64,000 nucleotides of DNA from Psychrobacter jeotgali (GTDB taxonomy: Bacteria; Pseudomonadota; Gammaproteobacteria; Pseudomonadales; Moraxellaceae), in the NCBI RefSeq assembly GCF_904846315.1, contig NZ_CAJHAF010000001.1:2914001-2978000 (forward strand), written 5' to 3'. Under the pieces are notes generated by a model that saw only the letters and a program-made list of their open reading frames with translations, was not told the DNA's origin and searched no databases. The translations under genes were made by a program, and so were the position numbers. This document shows, piece by piece, positions 28,481-38,060 of the stretch (within the stretch, counting starts at the first letter, position 1; every line of letters begins with the position of its first letter).

Positions 28481-29535
28481 AGCATTCTACTTTCCCTCGT
28501 CCTCGGGTCGACGATATAGTAAATCAGATCAGCCATTAAATTACCCGCAAAGACAAAGATCGTACTAAATAACACGATGCCCAATAACAACGGCACATCT
28601 CCCCGCAGGCCAGCGTCTATGGTTGCTTTACCCAGTCCCGGATAAGAAAAAACTTGCTCAGCAAGAATAGCGCCGCCAAACAATTCACTAAACGCCGCAA
28701 ACTGCAAGGTGACTGCGGGTAGCGCAATATTGCGCAGGCCATGCCGCCAAAACAAAGAAAACCCTTTCTCACCGCGCGCCCTTGCAAATAAGACATAGTC
28801 GCTTGATAACACCTCAATAAGCTTTTGACGGGTATGCAGTGCCACATTGGCAACCCCTAAAATACTGAGGGTTAATGCTGGCAATACCAGGTGTTTCGCT
28901 CGATCTAAAAACACCACATCCTCCGCTAAAACCCCTGCTGGCACTCCTAAACCGATCGGGAACCAGCCAAGCCATACCGCAAAGATAATAAGCACGAGCA
29001 GCCCCATCCAAAAAGTAGGGGTGGAGGCAAGGGTATAGCAGTACCACTGAATCATGCGATCAATCCACGTGCCATTTTTCATAGCGGCAACGACACCAAG
29101 CACAAAGCCCATTATCCCCGATAATGTCCACGCCACTAACATGAGGGCTAAGGAGCTCATAAAGCGTTCACCGATAATCTCACTAACAGGACGACGATAA
29201 ATCATTGAAGTGCCTAAATCGCCTTGTAGGACAGCCGCCGCCCAATTCGCATACTGAACTAAAACCGGTTCATTAAGTCCCCAATATTCTGCTATCTGTT
29301 CACGCTGCTCGGGCCCGACATTTAACATATCGGCGCCGATGTAAGCTTGCACGGGATCAATAGGCGAGTTCTTCATTAAAATAAAGGAAATAAAGCTAAT
29401 GGCAACTAACAACGACGCCATTCTTAGCCCTTTAAATATAAAAAAGCGTGAGATGCTGCCCCTGTTTTTTTGCACGTTGCTTATTTTCATGTTGCTTGCT
29501 TTCACGTCGCTGGTTTGCACCTTGCTAGTCTGCAC
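28477..29535 (-). CDS. nikB: Nickel ABC importer permease, NikB-like
   Basis: 352 residues. It belongs to the DppB/NikB permease group, with GLNEPVLVQYANW, LQGDLGTSMIYRRPV and an EAA-type loop RQKLIEVLSSDYVLFARARGE. About six membrane spans. The first ~22 residues are a degenerate pentapeptide repeat encoded by 15-bp units and containing several GTG/ATG codons, so the true start (GTG 29535, directly after the nikA stop, or ATG 29490) is uncertain. Confidence 0.87.
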   Translation of the reverse strand: MQTSKVQTSDVKASNMKISNVQKNRGSISRFFIFKGLRMASLLVAISFISFILMKNSPIDPVQAYIGADMLNVGPEQREQIAEYWGLNEPVLVQYANWAAAVLQGDLGTSMIYRRPVSEIIGERFMSSLALMLVAWTLSGIMGFVLGVVAAMKNGTWIDRMIQWYCYTLASTPTFWMGLLVLIIFAVWLGWFPIGLGVPAGVLAEDVVFLDRAKHLVLPALTLSILGVANVALHTRQKLIEVLSSDYVLFARARGEKGFSLFWRHGLRNIALPAVTLQFAAFSELFGGAILAEQVFSYPGLGKATIDAGLRGDVPLLLGIVLFSTIFVFAGNLMADLIYYIVDPRTRESRML

Positions 29536-31161
29536 TTACTCAGTCCATTTCCAGTCTGCAATATTGTCGGTCGCAGGCCAGCCGTGTCCATGGACATGGA
29601 TTCTTTGGGTGCCCATATCGAGATTGTCTTTCATCAGATATAAGTGATCAATATTAACCAGCCAAACCCAAGCTGCGTCACCTTTGCCGCTTAAACCAGT
29701 CGTGCCGTCCCACTGCGCTTTTTTCCAGTACTCAAGCGCCTCTTCTTCACTATTGGCTTGCAGCGCTTGTGTAAAATATTTATCTACCGTTTTATTGCTG
29801 TAATAGCCGGTATTATTGTAATCAATGCCCGCGTTTTCACTGCCATAAATATTGACCATCTCATAAGGATTATGGCTACCCCAACCCATTAAGACAGCGT
29901 CAGAATGCATTTTTTTGCCGATACTATCCCAGCTGCCGCCTTCAATATTAACTTTAATGCCTAAGGGTTTCACCATGTCAGCAACGGCAATGGCAAGAGA
30001 TTGTCTAATCACGTCATTGGCTAAATAATGCAGGGTAAATTCGGCTTTTAGTCCGTCTTTTTCCAGCACGCCGTCGCCATTGGTATCCTTCCAGCCCGCA
30101 TCGGCTAATATTTTACGAGCGCCGTCCATATCGGCATCATCAATCACCGTTTCTGGATTCCACCATGGCAGACCATCGACTGAGGTATAGGCGGGGGAGC
30201 CATAGCCTTCTAACACGCCGTCGATTAATGCTTTACGGTCTACCGCAACGTCAATGGCATGACGAATCGCCGGGTCTGCGGTGACGTCGTTGCCAATGGG
30301 CAAACCGGCTTCTGTCACCTCACCTGACTTAACATAAGGAAAAGCGATACCGCGGTTATCTACCGTTTGCACTGATTCAAGTTTCATACCAGCCACTTTT
30401 TGGTTACTAAAAGCGGCGGGGAGATAAGTGATATCAACGCTTCCTGCTTGCGCTGCGGCAAAGGCGGCGTCTTCGCTTAAGAACACAAACGTTAACTTTT
30501 TAAAATACGGGTGCTGGTCATAGTATTCAGGATTGGCCTCTACAATAAGTTGTTGCCCTTTATCCCACTGCACTAATTTAAAAGGCCCTGAACCTAAAGG
30601 GTTCTCAGCGTAATTCTCATCATAGGCATGCTCAGGCACAATCCCGATAGCCACTAAATCATTAACAAAGGTTGATTGCGGGTTTTTTAAGGTGAACTCA
30701 ACCGTAGTCTCATCAAGCGCTTCCACTTTTTCTAGGATATTTAAATCAACTACTGAAGCACTTTGTGATGCTTTTTCAAAGGTAAATCTAACATCTTCAG
30801 CTGTTAATGGTTCACCGTCAGCAAATCTCACGTCATCACGTAAATTCACCGTCCAAAATTTGCCGTCATCACTCACTGCATAATCTGTTGCTAAGTCATT
30901 GACAATATTAAGGTCATCATCTCTTTTAAGTAAGGTGCTTTGAAATAATGGCGAACCATAACGTCCCCAACCTGTGATGGGGTCAAACCCTGCTTCTGGC
31001 TCTGATGCAAACGCTAAGATCAACTCGTCTTTTGTCTCTTCAGCGGCATTACTATTTCCAGCGTTATTATCAGCTGTGTTATTCGTCGGTGATGAACAGC
31101 CTATTATCAACACCAGTAATAACGATAATAGCCCAAACATGCCAATAGACTTTTTATTCAT
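29536..31161 (-). CDS. nikA: Nickel-binding periplasmic lipoprotein, NikA-like
   Basis: 541 residues of the family 5 solute-binding proteins. It has a lipoprotein signal (lipobox LIIGC, C22), a polar Asn/Ala linker, then the SBP_bac_5 domain: DPITGWGRYGSPLFQ, VRFADGEPLTAEDVRFTFEKA, NPLGSGPFKLVQW, and AIRHAIDVAVDRKALIDGVL. It delivers Ni2+, probably as a chelate, to NikBC. The Lys-rich N-terminus and Cys place it on the outer face of the inner membrane or the outer membrane. Specificity rests on nikR linkage. Confidence 0.87.
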   Translation of the reverse strand: MNKKSIGMFGLLSLLLVLIIGCSSPTNNTADNNAGNSNAAEETKDELILAFASEPEAGFDPITGWGRYGSPLFQSTLLKRDDDLNIVNDLATDYAVSDDGKFWTVNLRDDVRFADGEPLTAEDVRFTFEKASQSASVVDLNILEKVEALDETTVEFTLKNPQSTFVNDLVAIGIVPEHAYDENYAENPLGSGPFKLVQWDKGQQLIVEANPEYYDQHPYFKKLTFVFLSEDAAFAAAQAGSVDITYLPAAFSNQKVAGMKLESVQTVDNRGIAFPYVKSGEVTEAGLPIGNDVTADPAIRHAIDVAVDRKALIDGVLEGYGSPAYTSVDGLPWWNPETVIDDADMDGARKILADAGWKDTNGDGVLEKDGLKAEFTLHYLANDVIRQSLAIAVADMVKPLGIKVNIEGGSWDSIGKKMHSDAVLMGWGSHNPYEMVNIYGSENAGIDYNNTGYYSNKTVDKYFTQALQANSEEEALEYWKKAQWDGTTGLSGKGDAAWVWLVNIDHLYLMKDNLDMGTQRIHVHGHGWPATDNIADWKWTE

Positions 31162-31227
31162 GTGAGTACGCCTTTACTTAAAAAATGGTATTTGAGAAAT
31201 GCTTATTATCCTAAAAACAATTAAAAA

Positions 31228-31641
31228 TTATTCAGCAGGGGCGATTGAAAAATCGCCATGACTCACACCTTTTAGCGTGGTTAATTCATGGCTCAGCTTC
31301 TGCACCGCTTTAACTTTCCCTTTAACGACGATAAGCTCAAGGCAATTTTCTGCACTAATATGAAAATGAGTGGTCGCTAGAATCAAATCATGGTGTTCAT
31401 GTTGAATTCTAGTCATCTCCTCGACCAATTTTCGCTGATCGTGATTGTAAAACAACAAAATACTGCCAGCGATGACTTGTTCGCCATCTTCATAAATGTG
31501 CTGCATGATTGACTTGCGTACTAAATCACGGAAGGCTTCAGAGCGGTTGCTATAGCCCTTTAGGGCAACTAACTTATCAAAATTCTTGAGTAAGCCTTCC
31601 TCCATAGAGACGCCGAATCTTTTTAAATTTGAATCCTGCAT
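31228..31641 (-). CDS. nikR: Nickel-responsive regulator NikR
   Basis: 137 residues. The N-terminal ribbon-helix-helix (NLKRFGVSMEEGLLKNFDKL) binds DNA, and the ACT-like C-terminal domain forms the Ni tetramer. The four high-affinity nickel ligands are present with exactly the spacing of E. coli H76-H87-H89-C95: here H81, H92, H94 and C100. ATG 31641 has AGGA nine bases upstream; GTG 31645-31647 is too close to it. It lies 66 bp upstream of nikA on the same strand, so it probably represses the operon when nickel is plentiful. No GTATGA-N16-TCATAC operator was seen. Confidence 0.95.
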   Translation of the reverse strand: MQDSNLKRFGVSMEEGLLKNFDKLVALKGYSNRSEAFRDLVRKSIMQHIYEDGEQVIAGSILLFYNHDQRKLVEEMTRIQHEHHDLILATTHFHISAENCLELIVVKGKVKAVQKLSHELTTLKGVSHGDFSIAPAE

Positions 31642-32052
31642 AAACACGCTTCCTATTTGACTAGTACTTGCTGGATGGTACTTTCTATCTATTATTTATT
31701 ATCTTTTGTCTAGTACTTAGATAGTAACACGTTATGTAAAAAACGTGTCACGAGGTAGTTTAAAAAAAGCGCCACACACAAAATATGACGCTACGAACCT
31801 TTAAGTTTATTATAAAAAGTAAATTCCCTACAAAAAATAGGTATTTTGATTATACATTTTCCTCGAGCTTTTCCCAACTTTATTTTAGAACGAGATGGAC
31901 TAAAGAAACAATACACCTAAACTTGGTGGGCTAAGCATAATAACAGAAGGTGGGTAGGGTGCGCCCAGTGCACCAGATTTGATAGATATTTATTTTATCG
32001 GTGCGCTGGGCGCACCCTACGCCAAAATCCAAAATTTAACTCAAATCAGCAT
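31642..32052. other. nikR promoter region and downstream flank of polA
   Basis: 411 bp without a gene. The nikR side holds several related half-sites (CTAGTACTT twice, and CTATCTA with TAGATAG about 30 bases apart) that could be regulator sites, but none fits the known E. coli NikR consensus. The polA side holds the inverted repeat described separately. Confidence 0.45.
31954..32020. repeat. 21-bp near-perfect inverted repeat containing direct-repeat copy 2
   Basis: GTAGGGTGCGCCCAGTGCACC (31954-31974) pairs with its complement at 32000-32020 with one mismatch. Positions 31981-32020 are 35/40 identical to 25985-26024. No T run follows, so it is more like a REP-type element than a terminator. 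Confidence 0.85.
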
Positions 32053-35007
32053 CTAATGCGCTTCATCCCAATTCTCGCCACTATCGGTTTCAACCAATAA
32101 CGGCACGGCAAAATCTACATGCCAGCCTTTATCAACTGCTGTAGCCGTCAATACATCTTGCATGGCATCAGTGATGAGCTTAGCAATCTCATCCACCTTG
32201 TCGCTGTCTACTTCAAACACCAGCTCATCATGGACTTGCAGCAGCATTTTAGCTTGATCTTTGGGCAATACTTTATCGACAGCAATCATCGCCAGCTTAA
32301 TTAGATCAGCGGCTGAGCCTTGTAGTGGCGCGTTAATGGCGGCGCGTTCAGCGCCTTGTTTGACCATGCGGTTGCTATGATTAATATCAGGAGTGTAAAG
32401 CTTACGACCTAAGATGGTCTCGACGTAGCCCTTTTCATGGGCGCTGGCACGGGTATCGATCATATATTGTTTGACCCCAGGATAGCGCTCAAAATACATG
32501 TCGATATAGTCTTGCGCCTCGCCACGGCTCATTTGTAGCTGCTTAGCCAGCCCAAAAGCACTCATGCCATAAAGCAGCCCAAAGTTAATAGCTTTGGCAT
32601 TACGGCGCTCGGTCGGTGTGACATCATCAACATCTTTACCTAACACTTCAGCGGCAGTAGCGGCATGAATATCCAGTCCTTCTTTAAAAGCACGAGTTAG
32701 GTTAGCGTCCCCTGAAAAATGCGCCATTAACCGTAGCTCAATTTGTGAGTAATCCGCTGCCAAAATAATTCGGCCTTCAGGGGCGATGAAAGCTTGACGA
32801 ATCAGACGACCGGTTACCGTGCGAATCGGAATGTTCTGCAAGTTAGGATCAGTCGATGATAAGCGTCCGGTGCTAGTCAGCGCTTGATGATAGCTGGTAT
32901 GCACGCGGTCAGTATCGACGTCAGCCACGGCATCGAGAGAGTCGGTATAAGTGTTTTTTAGCTTCGCAAGGCTGCGGTATTCCAGAACAATATCAGCTAA
33001 AGGATGATCAATTTTTGATAATATTGCCTCGCCTGTAGAGTATTGACCGGACTTGGTTTTTTTACCACCGATGACGCCAAGTTTATCAAAAAGCATCTCA
33101 CCGAGCTGCTTGGGTGAACCTAAATTAAATTCTTCACCAGCGATGTCATAAGCCTGTTTTTCAAGCGCAATGATCTCTTCATCAAAGCGTTTGGATAATT
33201 CATTTAGGAACGAGCGTTTGATTAAAATACCACTAGCTTCCATTTGGCAAAGAATTTGGGCCGTTGGAATCTCAAGCTCAGTAAGCAATTTGATATTATT
33301 TTCATCATCGGCAAGGGTCTTACTAAAGACTTCAAACAACTGATAAGTAATGTCCGCATCTTCACAAGCGTAATCACTAGCGATATCAATAGCCACTTGA
33401 TCGAAGCTCACTTGTTTAGCGCCTTTACCAGCAATATCTTCGAAACTGATGGTTTGGGTTTGCAGATAATGACGTGCTAGATCGTCCATGCCATGACGGG
33501 TAATCGCCGCATTGATCACGTAGCTGGCGAGCATAGTATCCATCGCCCAATTATTAGGGGTTTCATGGATAGCGCCAATTAAATCAATATCGTAACGACT
33601 GAGAATATGGGCATCATATTTTAAATGCTGACCGATTTTACCAATTTTGGGATTTTCTAAAATAGGTTTTAGTTTGGCAAGGACCGTATCACGATCCAGT
33701 TGCTTGGCGATTAGCTCATCGTCCTCTAGCTTATGAGTGAGTGGTACATAATAAGCTTCATGCGCTCGCACGGCAAAAGACAGCCCAACCAGCTCTGCCT
33801 CACGCCAATACATACTGGTGGTTTCGGTGTCGATAACGAAATGCGGCGCTGATTCCAACTGCGCTATTAAACTATCAAAAGCGGGCATATCGAGGATGGT
33901 ATGCCACGCTTTATCGTGATTTTTGCTGTCTTTGATGTTTTCAATTTTAGTTGATTGTAATGATTTAGCAATCTGCGCTTGCGATTCGCTATCGGCTTTG
34001 GCATCGGCGACACTTTGGCTGCCATTAGCCGGATGATTGGGATGGTCAAGAGATGCCAGTTCGTTCTTAAATTCAAGCTCAGTGTAAAGCGTGCGCAGTT
34101 TATCTATATGAGCGCAAGGATCGGTATTTATTTTGAGGTCGTCCCAGTCTTGTCCAATCTCTAAGTCGGTAACGATGGTGGCTAACTTGGCATTGAACGG
34201 GATATCATCGGCGTATTCAACCAAGTTTTTGCCAGCCCGTCCTTTGATTTCAGCGACGTTTTCAAGCATGGTTTCAATATTGCCGTATTTATTGAGCAAG
34301 TCTTTAGCGGTCTTTTTTCCAATACCGGGCACGCCTTTGATACCGTCAGATGAATCACCCATCAGGGTTAAGAAGTCGATCATCTGACTGGGCTCAATAC
34401 CGAACTTATCTACCACCGCTTGGCTATCGGTAACTTTTCCAGTGAAGCTGTCTTCTAATATTACGCTGTCATTGACCAGCTGCATCATGTCCTTGTCGCC
34501 AGTTGAGATCACCACATGATGACCTTTTTCAACCGCACGATAGGCGAGGGTGCCAATGATATCATCCGCTTCTGCGCCTTCGATACGCAATAATGGAATA
34601 CCTAAAGCCGCCACCAGATGATGAATATAAGGGATCTGTTCTATTAGCTCAGGATCAATAGGTGGGCGTGCTGCTTTATAATCAGCCGACATTGCATGAC
34701 GAAAAGTAGGGGATTTGGTATCGAAGCACACCGCCATATGTGTTGGATGATAACGGCGCATCACTTTTAGCAGCGCATTTAGGGTGCCACGTATCGCATT
34801 GGTGGTCAGCCCTTGAGTGTTTTGCATGGTTTTAGGCAACGCATGATAAGTGCGAAACAGATAATAGGAACCATCAACTAGGATAAACGGCGGCTGGTCT
34901 TTATCCACATGACTGGTGTCCATGGTCGCCACATTGGGCATGGTGTCAAAGTTTGGCAGGGTTTCAGGATTAATCGGTGAGTGCGAGTTGTGATCGTTAT
35001 CGGTCAT
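32053..35007 (-). CDS. polA: DNA polymerase I
   Basis: 984 residues, replication and repair polymerase. Preceded by a ~40-residue polar N-terminal tail, the 5'-nuclease domain starts at FILVDGSYYLFRTYHALP and includes GDKDMMQLVND and the helix-hairpin-helix GVPGIGKKTA. The 3'-5' exonuclease has an intact first motif DTETT, so proofreading is probably active. The polymerase domain has motif A DYSQIELRLMAHFSGD, motif B region RRNAKAINFGLLYGMS and motif C QVHDELVFEV. It is longer than E. coli Pol I because of the tail. Confidence 0.97.
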   Translation of the reverse strand: MTDNDHNSHSPINPETLPNFDTMPNVATMDTSHVDKDQPPFILVDGSYYLFRTYHALPKTMQNTQGLTTNAIRGTLNALLKVMRRYHPTHMAVCFDTKSPTFRHAMSADYKAARPPIDPELIEQIPYIHHLVAALGIPLLRIEGAEADDIIGTLAYRAVEKGHHVVISTGDKDMMQLVNDSVILEDSFTGKVTDSQAVVDKFGIEPSQMIDFLTLMGDSSDGIKGVPGIGKKTAKDLLNKYGNIETMLENVAEIKGRAGKNLVEYADDIPFNAKLATIVTDLEIGQDWDDLKINTDPCAHIDKLRTLYTELEFKNELASLDHPNHPANGSQSVADAKADSESQAQIAKSLQSTKIENIKDSKNHDKAWHTILDMPAFDSLIAQLESAPHFVIDTETTSMYWREAELVGLSFAVRAHEAYYVPLTHKLEDDELIAKQLDRDTVLAKLKPILENPKIGKIGQHLKYDAHILSRYDIDLIGAIHETPNNWAMDTMLASYVINAAITRHGMDDLARHYLQTQTISFEDIAGKGAKQVSFDQVAIDIASDYACEDADITYQLFEVFSKTLADDENNIKLLTELEIPTAQILCQMEASGILIKRSFLNELSKRFDEEIIALEKQAYDIAGEEFNLGSPKQLGEMLFDKLGVIGGKKTKSGQYSTGEAILSKIDHPLADIVLEYRSLAKLKNTYTDSLDAVADVDTDRVHTSYHQALTSTGRLSSTDPNLQNIPIRTVTGRLIRQAFIAPEGRIILAADYSQIELRLMAHFSGDANLTRAFKEGLDIHAATAAEVLGKDVDDVTPTERRNAKAINFGLLYGMSAFGLAKQLQMSRGEAQDYIDMYFERYPGVKQYMIDTRASAHEKGYVETILGRKLYTPDINHSNRMVKQGAERAAINAPLQGSAADLIKLAMIAVDKVLPKDQAKMLLQVHDELVFEVDSDKVDEIAKLITDAMQDVLTATAVDKGWHVDFAVPLLVETDSGENWDEAH

Positions 35008-35110
35008 AGAGGTCTCTTGTTATATTTTGAATAAAAAAGATAACCCATTATAACGTTAAAAGTGACTCGTGCCGAATGGCTAAAAATATTTGAGTTAAAA
35101 CATAACCCAT

Positions 35111-35142
35111 AAAAAAAGAACCTAGCAACGGCTAGGCTCTTT
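35111..35142 (-). terminator. Terminator downstream of ohr
   Basis: On the minus strand AAAGAGCCTAGC pairs (one G-U) with GCTAGGTTCTTT over CGTT and continues into a T run. Confidence 0.85.
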
Positions 35143-35169
35143 GCTTTGTTTTATTTGACTTTTAAAAGC

Positions 35170-35583
35170 TTACTTAACCTCAGAGGTCAGTTCAACATCA
35201 ATGTTGCCACGGGTAGCTTTAGAATAAGGACAGACCTGATGCGCCTTTTCAACCAGTTTTTGAAACTCATCAGCTGATAAATCAGTATTTTCACCAATCA
35301 CATGAATTTTTGCCGCCAGCTTATAATCATGACCTTCACCTTGCAGCAAATCCACTTCTATTTCAGTTGTCGAATCAAATTTTACTTTTTCCATTTGTTG
35401 GACAGCGCCGAGTGCCCCACCGAAGCAAGCACCATAGCCCATAGCAAAAAGCTGTTCTGGATTATTGCCTTCTTTTCCTGAACCTGGTGGTACCATATTG
35501 ATGCTAAGATCATTATCGCTCAAGCTAGCTGAACCTGCACGGCCACCGGTTACCGTTGCTTTGGTTGAATATAATGTCTTCAT
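35170..35583 (-). CDS. ohr: Organic hydroperoxide resistance protein (OsmC/Ohr family)
   Basis: A 137-residue thiol peroxidase reducing organic hydroperoxides with lipoylated partners. The two redox cysteines are in GYGACFGGAL and in the Ohr signature VCPYSKATRGNIDVEL; the Arg/Glu side is seen in SGKEGNNPEQLFAMG. ATG 35583 (MKTLYSTKATVTGGR) is the conserved family start with AAAGGAT upstream; the frame extends back to 35601 without conservation. No ohrR is adjacent. Confidence 0.93.
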   Translation of the reverse strand: MKTLYSTKATVTGGRAGSASLSDNDLSINMVPPGSGKEGNNPEQLFAMGYGACFGGALGAVQQMEKVKFDSTTEIEVDLLQGEGHDYKLAAKIHVIGENTDLSADEFQKLVEKAHQVCPYSKATRGNIDVELTSEVK

Positions 35584-35793
35584 AAAAGATCCTTTTATCA
35601 TTAATTGTTGGAGTTAAATATCTAGTACGTCATTTAGCATAACAAACTCTCTTTCTCACTCTATAGGACGGTAGTAAATCTGTACTACTAATTTGTAAGT
35701 CAATCTTATCTATGGTTTATAAAAAAGCTACCCGTTTTAGATGGCCAAATGACTTTTATAGTGGGTTAACCAGAGTTATGAGTTTCAGGCTGT

Positions 35794-38058
35794 TTATGCT
35801 TTGCTTAAATTTGCTGTGGTCATATTAACGCTATGATGCTTAACATCATCCAAAGTGGTTGCGCCTGCCCGTAGGCGAGCTGCATTAGTGATAACCATTA
35901 GCGAGCTTGCTGCCATTGCCGCCGCCGCCGCTAACGGTGGCACCGTACCAAAAACTGCTAAACCAAGGGCTAAAACATTATAAGTTACCGAAAATACTAG
36001 ATTTTGGCGTAGGACACGGCGAGCCTTTTGTGAGATAGCTATCGCTTCACCTACCGCCGTCATGCCTCCTTTGGCGATGACCACATCTGCCAAGGCAATG
36101 GTTGCTGGCGAGGCATTGGTAGCCGCTATACCGACATCAGCACGTACAATAGCCAGGGTATCGTTGACGCCATCTCCGACAAAAGCGGTAGGCCCAGGCC
36201 CTTTGTCGACTAATTCAGCCTTTTCTTCTGGGGTGCAGGCAGAGCGAATCTCATCTGGCTTTAATCCTGCAATAGCACCGACATGATTACAAGGGGCGGG
36301 CGCATCACCACTTGCCATACCAAGGATAAGACCTGAACCTCTAAGCTGCGAGATCGTAGCTGCGGCATCAGAACGTAGGGTGTCTCCTAGTAAAAAGGTA
36401 GCCGCCCATACGTCATCTGTTGCCATATGAACCGCAGTCAAACCTGAATTCTGCTGTCCTTCATCAGGCAGTGACACGTTATGACGCAATAGAAAACCGC
36501 GGCTACCAACCAAGACTTCTGTAGCCTCTATAGTAGCTTTGACCCCATCGTCAAAGCGCTCGGTCTTTGTCGCCTTTAATGGTTTGCTGTCTTTCGCCGC
36601 TTGCCGTAGCGCTTTGGCCACTGGATGTACCACTTCGTTCTCAGCGGCTGCTACCAGCGCTAATATCTGCGTCCGCTCTAAATCTTGACGTACTTGTAGC
36701 TCTTGAAGTACTGGTCGCCCTTCAGTTAAGGTGCCTGTCTTATCAAAAAGCACCCGTCGTACAGCACCAAGAGTTTCAGAGGCGGCATGGGTGCGAAAGT
36801 GAATCCCTGAAGCAGCTGCCGCTCCGGTTGCCGCCAAATGTGAAACCGGTGCAGCGATAGCTACTGCACAAGGGCAGGCGATAATGAGTACAGATAACGC
36901 ACGCAGGCTAGCATCTTCTCCAGACAAACCCATAAATAGCCCAATAAATAGAGTCAGCGTAGCTAGGGTAATGGCCAGCGGCACTATCACTCGTGCCAGT
37001 TTATCCGCTAACCGATGAATCTCTGGACGGGCGTGCAGAGCATTTGCAATATCAACGCCCATAATATCGATACGGCGTTTGCCCACCTCGGCACTAACAT
37101 CGATCTCAATCATGCGTGAAAGATTAATAAAGCCCGCTTCAACGCTGTCACCTTGGGCAATAGTACGCGGTACAGATTCACCGGTCATGATGCTGGTATC
37201 AAAGCTGCTATCATTATTAGTCAATTGACCATCAAGGGGCACGCGCTCGCCTGCTGCAACACGAATACGCTCACCTGTGTGGATATCTGAGGCCAATACT
37301 TCATGCGCGTCTCCATTATCATCAATGCGGCGAGCCGTTTCAGGCAAGGCAGTGCGTAGTGCAGCGATAGCACGGCTAGACTGCCGCAGTGTGCTCATCT
37401 CGACCAAACGAGCTAAGGTCAAAAGTATCACCAGCATCACGGCGGTATCAAACCAGACCTCTGAGTGACCCAAAGCAAGCGACCAAATTGATGCTACCAA
37501 GGCACCGGTAACGCCCAAGCCGACTAGGCTGTCCATTCCTGGTACGCCTACGCGCGCCGTCCGCCAGCCCGCTAGTATAATGGGAGCACCGGCCCAAATG
37601 ACAACCGGTAAAGCTGTCGCACCAGCCGCTATCGCCAGCGCACGCCCCGTTGCCCCAGCGGCTATATTATCAGGGTTTAAGTAGAGGAGGATGGATAGCA
37701 CCATCGTCCACATACCAAAAACTATGGCTACCATCAAACGGATGGAGACTCGGCGCATTTCTGCGACGATTCGCTCTTCCATACCATCGCCCATATCTGG
37801 CGTGGTCAAGCGGTAACCCATAGCTGAGACCTTGCGTGCTACCGCGCTCAGATCGGCACCTTGCTCCCATGCAAGCGCCACAGAAGCACCCGCATAAGAA
37901 ACTTCGGCACTGGTTACCCCAGGCACCTTGGTCATTGCACGGCTTGCCGCAGCGGCGCAACTTGGGCACCAAAGTCCATCTATACCGACTATGCCGCGCT
38001 CAAGGCCATCGAGGGTAGCTGGATCAAACTCTGGCGCAGCATTTGACGCAGCATTCAT
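35794..38058 (-). CDS. ccoI: Copper-type P-ATPase, CcoI/FixI-like
   Basis: 754 residues. An N-terminal HMA-like domain (GLWCPSC, C31/C34) is followed by about eight membrane spans. The TGES actuator motif is at 292-295, the ion-path CPC at 395-397, the phosphorylated D439 in DKTGTLTEG, an HP pair in EVVHPVAKAL and GDGVNDTLAIV at the hinge. CcoI proteins export Cu for assembly of the cbb3 heme-Cu centre. The N-domain after D439 is shortened, with SGD where TGD is usual. It starts 2 bp after the tsdA stop and is last in the oxidase operon, which supports a role in assembly. Confidence 0.88.
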   Translation of the reverse strand: MNAASNAAPEFDPATLDGLERGIVGIDGLWCPSCAAAASRAMTKVPGVTSAEVSYAGASVALAWEQGADLSAVARKVSAMGYRLTTPDMGDGMEERIVAEMRRVSIRLMVAIVFGMWTMVLSILLYLNPDNIAAGATGRALAIAAGATALPVVIWAGAPIILAGWRTARVGVPGMDSLVGLGVTGALVASIWSLALGHSEVWFDTAVMLVILLTLARLVEMSTLRQSSRAIAALRTALPETARRIDDNGDAHEVLASDIHTGERIRVAAGERVPLDGQLTNNDSSFDTSIMTGESVPRTIAQGDSVEAGFINLSRMIEIDVSAEVGKRRIDIMGVDIANALHARPEIHRLADKLARVIVPLAITLATLTLFIGLFMGLSGEDASLRALSVLIIACPCAVAIAAPVSHLAATGAAAASGIHFRTHAASETLGAVRRVLFDKTGTLTEGRPVLQELQVRQDLERTQILALVAAAENEVVHPVAKALRQAAKDSKPLKATKTERFDDGVKATIEATEVLVGSRGFLLRHNVSLPDEGQQNSGLTAVHMATDDVWAATFLLGDTLRSDAAATISQLRGSGLILGMASGDAPAPCNHVGAIAGLKPDEIRSACTPEEKAELVDKGPGPTAFVGDGVNDTLAIVRADVGIAATNASPATIALADVVIAKGGMTAVGEAIAISQKARRVLRQNLVFSVTYNVLALGLAVFGTVPPLAAAAAMAASSLMVITNAARLRAGATTLDDVKHHSVNMTTANLSKA

Positions 38059-38060
38059 AG

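Noticed and set aside
26031..31161. Dipeptide or oligopeptide importer rather than nickel
   Set aside because: All five components suit either family, but nikR, with all four nickel ligands correctly spaced, is next to the operon, so nickel is preferred. The peptide option is not fully excluded.
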